This document shows positions 58,842-64,000 of a DNA stretch of 64,000 bases, piece by piece (positions within the stretch are counted from its first letter, which is position 1; every line of letters starts with the position of its first letter). The position numbers were made by a program, and so were the translations under genes. The notes under the pieces were generated by a model, which worked only from the letters and a program-made list of their open reading frames with translations, made no database searches and was not told where the DNA came from. The stretch lies in the NCBI RefSeq assembly GCF_900091455.1, contig NZ_LT607412.1, positions 5,518,001 to 5,582,000 of the forward strand, in the 5' to 3' direction. This DNA comes from Micromonospora coriariae. GTDB taxonomy: Bacteria > Actinomycetota > Actinomycetes > Mycobacteriales > Micromonosporaceae.

Positions 58842-59524
58842 CGGGTGCCGGTGCCGTAGCCGCCCTCGGCGTTCTCGTAGGCGGCCGCGGACGCCGCGTC
58901 GAGGTGGGCGAGGGCGGCCCGCTCGGCGCGGTCGCCGTCACCTGACTCGATGGCGTCGACCAACTGGATGTGCTCGGCCCACGAGTGCGGCGCGCGTTCG
59001 GCGGCCCCCAGCCGGAAGACCCACTGGACATGGAGGTACAGCGCCTTGGCGATCGACGACAGCCAGGGGTTGCCGCTGATCTGGAGGATCCGCAGGTGCA
59101 GGGCGCTGTTCAGGTCGGCGACCCGGCGCAGGTCCTGCCGCTCCGTCGCGTCCCGGCCCCGCTCCAGCAGCACGCGCAGGGCTGCCACGTCCGCCGTGGT
59201 CGCCCGCTCGGCCGCCAGCCGGGCGGCCAGTGCCTCCAGGCGCTCGCGGACGACGAACATGTCCGAGATGGTGCCGCTGCTCGGGGAGGCGACGACCGCA
59301 CCGCGGCGGGGGAGGATCACGACGAAGCCCTCCGCCTCCGCGACGCGCAGCGCCTCGCGGACCGGGTTGCGCGAGACGCCGAAGTCCTCGGCCAGCCGGT
59401 CCTCGGTCAGCCGCTCGCCGGGCAGGTAGTCGCCGTCGATGATGGCGGTCCGCAGGGCGGCGAGGACCTGGTCGCGTAGCGGCAGGTGTTGAGTGCCGAG
59501 CTTGTCCCGCAGATCTTCAGCCAC
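58838..59524 (-). CDS. GntR family regulator with FCD domain
   Basis: 228 residues from the GTG at 59524, which has GGAGAG about eight bases upstream; an ATG at 59548 lacks a ribosome site. Winged helix LRDQVLAALRTAIIDGDYLPGERLTEDRLAEDFGVSRNPVREALRVAEAEGFVVILPRRGAVV is the FadR-type pattern. The FCD ligand domain follows (MFVVRERLEALAARLAAERAT, NSALHLRILQISGNPWL, HIQLVDAIESGDGDRAERAALAHLD), with Asp/His residues that bind metal in many members. The shared TGTATACGA sites upstream of it and of the importer argue that it controls the 51.4-58.8 kb operon. Confidence 0.9.
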   Translation of the reverse strand: MAEDLRDKLGTQHLPLRDQVLAALRTAIIDGDYLPGERLTEDRLAEDFGVSRNPVREALRVAEAEGFVVILPRRGAVVASPSSGTISDMFVVRERLEALAARLAAERATTADVAALRVLLERGRDATERQDLRRVADLNSALHLRILQISGNPWLSSIAKALYLHVQWVFRLGAAERAPHSWAEHIQLVDAIESGDGDRAERAALAHLDAASAAAYENAEGGYGTGTR

Positions 59525-59558
59525 CTGGATCGCCTCTCCGTGAATCATCCGGGCAAAG

Positions 59559-59567
59559 TGTATACGA
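59559..59567. promoter_or_regulatory. TGTATACGA element before the GntR gene
   Basis: Nine bases identical to the minus-strand site at 51440-51449, centred on the GTATAC palindrome, 35 bases upstream of the chosen GntR start. Suggests autoregulation. Confidence 0.6.
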
Positions 59568-59594
59568 AGAACAATCTTTGGAGGATAGCCGACA

Positions 59595-60311
59595 GTGTCG
59601 AGCACAGCGCCCCACGTCACCCGCCCCTCCACCACCGCGCCGGCAAAGCAGCGCCTCCTGCGGCGACGGCACGCCCTCGTCGTCGTGCTCACCTTCCTCA
59701 CCGGCAGTGCCGACGCCATCGGCTTCCTCTCCCTGGGCGGAGCCTTCTCCAGCGTCATGACCGGCAACATGGTCCTGCTCGGACTCTCGGCCGGTAGAGG
59801 TGACGCCGAGCTCGCCCTGACCTCCGGGTGCGCCATCGTCAGCTTCATCGTCGGCGTCCTCGCGGGCGCGCGCCTCGTCGGCTCGGCCCAGCCGGACGAC
59901 CCCGTCTGGCCACGGCGGGTCACCTGGGCGCTCGTCCTGGAACTCCTGGTGTTCGTCGTGTTCCTCATCGTCTGGGAGGTCAACCTTCCGCACCACGACG
60001 ACCACGTGGACCTCGCGCTCCTGTTGCTGTCGGCAGCGGCGCTGGGCGTGCAGAGCAGCGCGATCCAACGCTTCGGCGTACCGGGCCTGTCCTCCACCTA
60101 CCTGACCGGCACCCTGACGAGCCTGATCGCCGGCGTGGCAGCGCGCAGCCCGTGGGACAGCCTGCGGCCCAAGGCGCAGGTCCTGCTGGCCCTGATCACC
60201 GGCGCGGCGATCGGAGCCCTGGTCGCCCTGCACCTGCCGGTGGTCGCGCCGGCGCTGCTGATCGTGCCGCTCCTGGTCGTCATCGCCGTGTCCACACGGA
60301 TACGGGCCTGA
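59595..60311 (+). CDS. DUF1275 (YoaK-type) membrane protein
   Basis: 238 residues from a GTG. Six hydrophobic segments. LRRRHALVVVLTFLTGSADAIGFLSLGGAFSSVMTGNMVLLGL is the DUF1275 signature (G-x-x-D-[AS]-x-[GS]-[FY]-x-x-x-x-x-x-F-x-x-x-x-T-G-N). GVQSSAIQRFGVPGLSSTYLTGTLTSLIAG is its second half-repeat. Function unknown, proposed transport. Divergent from the GntR gene. Confidence 0.88.
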   Translation: MSSTAPHVTRPSTTAPAKQRLLRRRHALVVVLTFLTGSADAIGFLSLGGAFSSVMTGNMVLLGLSAGRGDAELALTSGCAIVSFIVGVLAGARLVGSAQPDDPVWPRRVTWALVLELLVFVVFLIVWEVNLPHHDDHVDLALLLLSAAALGVQSSAIQRFGVPGLSSTYLTGTLTSLIAGVAARSPWDSLRPKAQVLLALITGAAIGALVALHLPVVAPALLIVPLLVVIAVSTRIRA

Positions 60312-60489
60312 ACATCCACCGGCCCGAGATGGCGCGCCGATGTCGGTGGGGCCAACGCCCGATGGCGGAGACCCGCCATGTCCGTGCTTCGCCAGCGATC
60401 ATGCCGCTCCACCGGGTGCTGCGCGGCTGAGAATCGGCGACGGCGGTGTCGGCCTTCCCCGGGCGACCGCCCGAGGGAGGAACGTCTTC

Positions 60490-63400
60490 ATGCTCAGATC
60501 CAGACACCGGGCACCCCGTGCCATGAGCGCCATCGGCGCCGCGCTGGCCGTCGTGCTGGCCCTGCCCACCGGCGTCGCCGTGGCCGCACCCACGCCCGCG
60601 CCCACCGGCGGCGCGGTCGACCCGCTGCGCAAGGTGGACCCGCACGTGCTCGGGCCGGCCCGCACCGGCGCCAGCACCAGCTTCTTCGTCGAGCTGACCG
60701 ACGAGGCCACCCTGGACCAGGGCGACCTGGACCGTGTCGAGCGGTCCGTCGGCGGCCGCGCCGGCCGTGTCGCTCGCACCAAGCGGGTCTACGAGACCAA
60801 GGTGGCGCACGCCGAGACGACCCAACGCGGGCTCCGCTCGCTGCTGCGGGACCGGCACGCCGACTTCACCCCGTACTGGATCGCGAACGTCATCGAGGTC
60901 AGCGGTGACCTGAACCTGCTGACCGAGTTGGCCCGCCGGGCGGACGTCGAGCGGATCACCGCGATCGGCGGAACCCGACTGCAGGAGCCGGTCCGCACCG
61001 CCGGAGCAACCGCCGACACCACCCAACTGCCCTGGAACCTCGGCGCGGTCGGCGCCGACAAGGTCTGGCGCGAGTACGGCACGCGCGGCGAGGGCGTCGT
61101 CGTCGGCAGCATCGACTCCGGCGTGCAGTACGACCACCCGGCGCTGGTCCGGCAGTACCGCGGCAACAACGACGACGGCACCTTCACCTCCGACTACAAC
61201 TGGTTCGACCCGACCGGGATCTGCCTGCCCTCGACGCCCTGCGACAACTACGGGCACGGCACCCACACCGTCGGGTCGATGCTCGGCGACGACGGCGAGG
61301 GCCGGATCACCGGGGTGGCCCCGGGCGCCACCTGGATCGCGGCCAAGGGCTGCGAGGCCAACTACTGCAGCAACAGCTCGCTGCTCGCCGCCGGCCAGTG
61401 GATGCTCGCGCCGACCGACCACAACGGCGAGAACCCCCGCCCCGACCTCGCGCCGGACATCATCAACAACTCCTGGGGCGGCCACGACGGTGACCCCACC
61501 TTCTACGACACGATCATCGACTCCTGGGTCGCCGCTGGCATCTTCCCGGTCTTCGCCGTCGGCAACGAGGCGCAGGAGATGCCCGAGCCGTGCGGCACGG
61601 CCGGCCACCCGGCGATCAACCCGCTGGCGTACGCGGTCGGCGCGACCGACGCCGGCGGTGTGATCGCCTCGTTCTCCAGCCGTGGACCGGGCCCGGACGG
61701 CACGGTCCGGCCCGACATCACCGCCCCCGGCGTCGGCATCCTGTCCACGATCCCGGGCAACGACTGGGGTCTGAGCGACGGCAGCTCGATGGCCGCCCCG
61801 CACGTCGCGGGAGCGGTCGCGCTGGCCTGGTCGGCGGTGCCGAACCTGCGCCGTGACCTGGTGACCACCCGCGAGCTGCTGGATCGCACCGCACACGACG
61901 TCAACGACCTGCAGTGCGGCGGGACCCCGGCCGACAACAACGTCTACGGCGAGGGCCGGCTCGACGCGTACGACCTGGTGACCCAGGCCTCGACCGAGCA
62001 GCTCGGCGGTGTGGTGGTGCACGCGACGCTGGGCGGGGGCGCGCTGTCCGGGGCGCGGATCACCCTCACCTCCGCTTTGGTCACCCGCAGCGCCCGCAGC
62101 GACGCACGCGGCACCGTCCAGCTGGGTCGTGTTCCGGCCGGCGAGTACACGCTGACCGCGTCGTTCTTCGCGCGCAAGACCGTGCGACAGACGATCACCG
62201 TGCCGGCCAGTGGTACGACCAACACGACACTGGACCTGTCCGAGCCCGCGGCCTGGCAGCCCGTCCAGGGCCGGGTCACCGATCCGGCCGGGAAGCCGGT
62301 CGTGGGTGCGCGGCTGGCGCTCGTCGGGGAGACGTTCCCGCCGTTCGTCACCGACGCCAAGGGCCGCTACAGCGGGATGCTGCCCGAGGCCGACTACGAC
62401 CTGCTGGTCGAGTACGGCCGGTGGCTGGCTCCGAAGACGGTGGCGTTGACCGTGGACGGGCCGCAGACGGTGGACGTGGCGCTCGCCGCGAAGGCCGACC
62501 GGCACGGTTACCGGGCCGGAACAGCCGCCGCCGGTTGGACCGACGGCGGCAGCGTGCTCGCCCTCACCGGAGACACCGCGAGCCGGGGCGTCGACCTGCC
62601 GTTCCCGATGACGTTCTACGGCAGCACCTACCGCCGGATCACCGTGCACACCGACGGCTACCTGACCTTCGGCGCCGACGCGACCACCTCGGTCGGCGAC
62701 AACGGGCCGCTGCCCGCGCCGGCGGTCTCGGCCCCGGCCGTCTACGCGTTCTGGGACGACCTGGTCCTGGACCACGCCTCGACCGTGCGCACCCGGGTCT
62801 CCGGAGCCGGTATGAACCGGCAGTTCGTGGTCAGCTGGACCCGGGCTGCGCTCAAGAGCGCGCCGAAGACCCGGGTCGACGTGCAGGTACGCCTCGGTGA
62901 GAACGGCAACGTCACAATCGAGTACCGCAAGCTCGGCGCCACCGGGGCGGCGGCCGGCGGTTCGGCGACCGTCGGCATCGAGGACGCCACCGGCCGGGAC
63001 GCGTTGACGTACTCCCGCGACGAGCAGGTGCTCGACGCCGCGCGCGCGGTCACCTTCCGGCTTCCCGGCCGCGGTCTGCTGCGGGGCACGGTGAGCGACG
63101 CCAACGACCGCCAGCCGCTGGCCGGCGCGACGGTACGCATCGAGTCACCCAACGCCCCGCAACCGATCACCGCGACAACCGACCCCGACGGCTTCTACCA
63201 GGTGGAGGCGCCGGTCGGGCCGGTCACCGTGACCGCCCTGCAACCGGGCTACGACCTGCCGGGCACCTCGGTCGCCCTGGCGGAGGCCAAGGTGGTCAAG
63301 CGTGACCTGGCACTGCGTACGCCGCTGCTGCTGGCCAACCGCAACGCGGTCGCGCTGACCGCGCGGGCCGGGGTGACCCGGACCGCGACGGTGACCCTGA

Positions 63401-64000
63401 CCAACCGGGGCGACCTGCCGGCCACCTGGTTGGCCCGGGAAATCAACTCGGCCACCCCGCCGTCCGGCATCCCCGGTCGGGTGCTCAGCTCGTTCCCGGT
63501 GAAGGAGCTCTACAACGCGTTCGGTGTCGGGTACCGCAACGGTGAGTTGATCGTCTCCAACTCGTACCTGTTCGGGCAGATGCAGCGCTTCACCACCGAC
63601 GGCCGCTCGCTCGGCAAGGGCGTGCTGCCGATCGGCGGCTGGCCGTCGGACATGGCGTACGTGCCGAACCGGGACCTGATGTGCGCGCCGAAGATGTCGT
63701 TCGTCGGGGACCTGCCGATCGTGTGCTTCGACCCGGACACCCTGGAGGTGAAGGAGAACATCACCGGGCCGTGGGCCGGCAAGCTCTACTACGGGCTGGC
63801 CCACCGCGCGTCGGACGACACCTTCTACCTCAGCGGCGACGGGGTCATCCGGCACCTCGCCGGCCTGTCCCACCCGCAGCCCGGGTCGGTGCTGGGCGAG
63901 TGCACCCCGCCCATCCCGTGGATGACCGGGCTGGCCCTCAACGAGGAACACAACGTGTTGTGGGGCATCAACCAGGATTCCAAGGAGTCGATCTGGGCAC
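60490..64000 (+). CDS. Secreted S8 (subtilisin-like) protease with carboxypeptidase-regulatory-like domains, partial at window end
   Basis: The ATG at 60490 has GGGAGGAA upstream and the frame is open for 1170 codons to the window edge. Sec signal peptide about residues 12-33, then an inhibitor-I9-like propeptide (FFVELTDEATLDQG..., to about 160). The S8 catalytic domain is complete: Asp209 in VGSIDSGVQYDH, His256 in YGHGTHTVGS, Ser433 in DGSSMAAPHVAG. From about residue 500 come repeated Fn3/CarboxypepD_reg-like modules, each with GRVTDPAGKPVVGARL- or GTVSDANDRQPLAGATV-type openings. A beta-propeller-like end begins at ELYNAFGVGYRNGELIVSNSYLFGQ. Large actinomycete exoproteases share this plan; the C-terminus lies outside the window. 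Confidence 0.93.
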   Translation, partial: MLRSRHRAPRAMSAIGAALAVVLALPTGVAVAAPTPAPTGGAVDPLRKVDPHVLGPARTGASTSFFVELTDEATLDQGDLDRVERSVGGRAGRVARTKRVYETKVAHAETTQRGLRSLLRDRHADFTPYWIANVIEVSGDLNLLTELARRADVERITAIGGTRLQEPVRTAGATADTTQLPWNLGAVGADKVWREYGTRGEGVVVGSIDSGVQYDHPALVRQYRGNNDDGTFTSDYNWFDPTGICLPSTPCDNYGHGTHTVGSMLGDDGEGRITGVAPGATWIAAKGCEANYCSNSSLLAAGQWMLAPTDHNGENPRPDLAPDIINNSWGGHDGDPTFYDTIIDSWVAAGIFPVFAVGNEAQEMPEPCGTAGHPAINPLAYAVGATDAGGVIASFSSRGPGPDGTVRPDITAPGVGILSTIPGNDWGLSDGSSMAAPHVAGAVALAWSAVPNLRRDLVTTRELLDRTAHDVNDLQCGGTPADNNVYGEGRLDAYDLVTQASTEQLGGVVVHATLGGGALSGARITLTSALVTRSARSDARGTVQLGRVPAGEYTLTASFFARKTVRQTITVPASGTTNTTLDLSEPAAWQPVQGRVTDPAGKPVVGARLALVGETFPPFVTDAKGRYSGMLPEADYDLLVEYGRWLAPKTVALTVDGPQTVDVALAAKADRHGYRAGTAAAGWTDGGSVLALTGDTASRGVDLPFPMTFYGSTYRRITVHTDGYLTFGADATTSVGDNGPLPAPAVSAPAVYAFWDDLVLDHASTVRTRVSGAGMNRQFVVSWTRAALKSAPKTRVDVQVRLGENGNVTIEYRKLGATGAAAGGSATVGIEDATGRDALTYSRDEQVLDAARAVTFRLPGRGLLRGTVSDANDRQPLAGATVRIESPNAPQPITATTDPDGFYQVEAPVGPVTVTALQPGYDLPGTSVALAEAKVVKRDLALRTPLLLANRNAVALTARAGVTRTATVTLTNRGDLPATWLAREINSATPPSGIPGRVLSSFPVKELYNAFGVGYRNGELIVSNSYLFGQMQRFTTDGRSLGKGVLPIGGWPSDMAYVPNRDLMCAPKMSFVGDLPIVCFDPDTLEVKENITGPWAGKLYYGLAHRASDDTFYLSGDGVIRHLAGLSHPQPGSVLGECTPPIPWMTGLALNEEHNVLWGINQDSKESIWA

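Overview
The window is high-GC actinobacterial DNA with many GTG starts, ATGA/GTGA stop-start overlaps and secreted enzymes. The gene content (sugar ABC importer without its own ATPase, Flp-like F420/FMN LLM oxidoreductase, ABATE/CGNR regulator, NhaA-DsbA fusion, DUF1996 and S8/S15 exoenzymes) fits a soil actinomycete, most likely of the Micromonospora group. The genus is an inference from style, not from a marker gene. No rRNA, tRNA, CRISPR array or insertion sequence was recognised.

Layout. 1-5.7 kb: end of a probable AraC regulator, an LtrA membrane protein, a GNAT-like protein, a membrane-anchored alpha/beta hydrolase, and an aldo/keto reductase divergent from a TetR regulator. 5.7-7.55 kb: an ABC-F ribosome-protection ATPase behind a leader that may be an attenuator. 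7.6-19.3 kb: one tightly packed operon of ten genes under a LacI regulator. It encodes a sugar importer (two permeases and a lipoprotein), two ADP-ribosylglycohydrolase-fold proteins, a ribokinase, a barrel/FGE-like fusion, a CaiB/BaiF CoA-transferase and a CitE-type CoA-ester lyase. I read it as an uncharacterised pathway that imports a glycoside, probably a riboside of a hydroxy acid, cleaves it, and feeds both halves into central metabolism.

19.3-25.7 kb: minus-strand genes, mostly exported (DUF305, DUF1996, C39-like peptidase, S15 Xaa-Pro peptidase), plus a histone-H1-like basic protein and an XRE-cupin regulator. 25.9-36.1 kb: a second importer module. A full peptide-type ABC transporter is followed by an imidazolonepropionase-like amidohydrolase, a DUF885 metallopeptidase-like protein, a SnoaL-like protein, a TIGR04076 protein and an LLM oxidoreductase. 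36.1-46.6 kb: ordinary single genes (DUF1801, DUF2231, HAD, LysE, metallophosphoesterase, CGNR regulator, SEC-C protein, GNAT, AKR, MerR with a divergent MBL hydrolase, NhaA-DsbA), plus the decayed 3' end of a large exoprotein.

46.7-50 kb: a TIR-NB-ARC-TPR STAND protein, a plausible immune receptor, next to a truncated GH2 glucosaminidase relic. 50-51.4 kb: an NAD(P)-binding protein divergent from a TetR regulator whose start codon lies inside a palindromic operator. 51.4-59.5 kb: a third importer module, a peptide-type ABC transporter with gamma-glutamyltransferase. A convergent FCD-GntR gene shares the motif TGTATACGA with the importer promoter. 59.6 kb to the end: a DUF1275 membrane protein and the first 1170 codons of a secreted S8 protease that runs off the window.

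The recurring theme is regulator + operator + lipoprotein-dependent importer + intracellular hydrolases, three times with three different regulator families.
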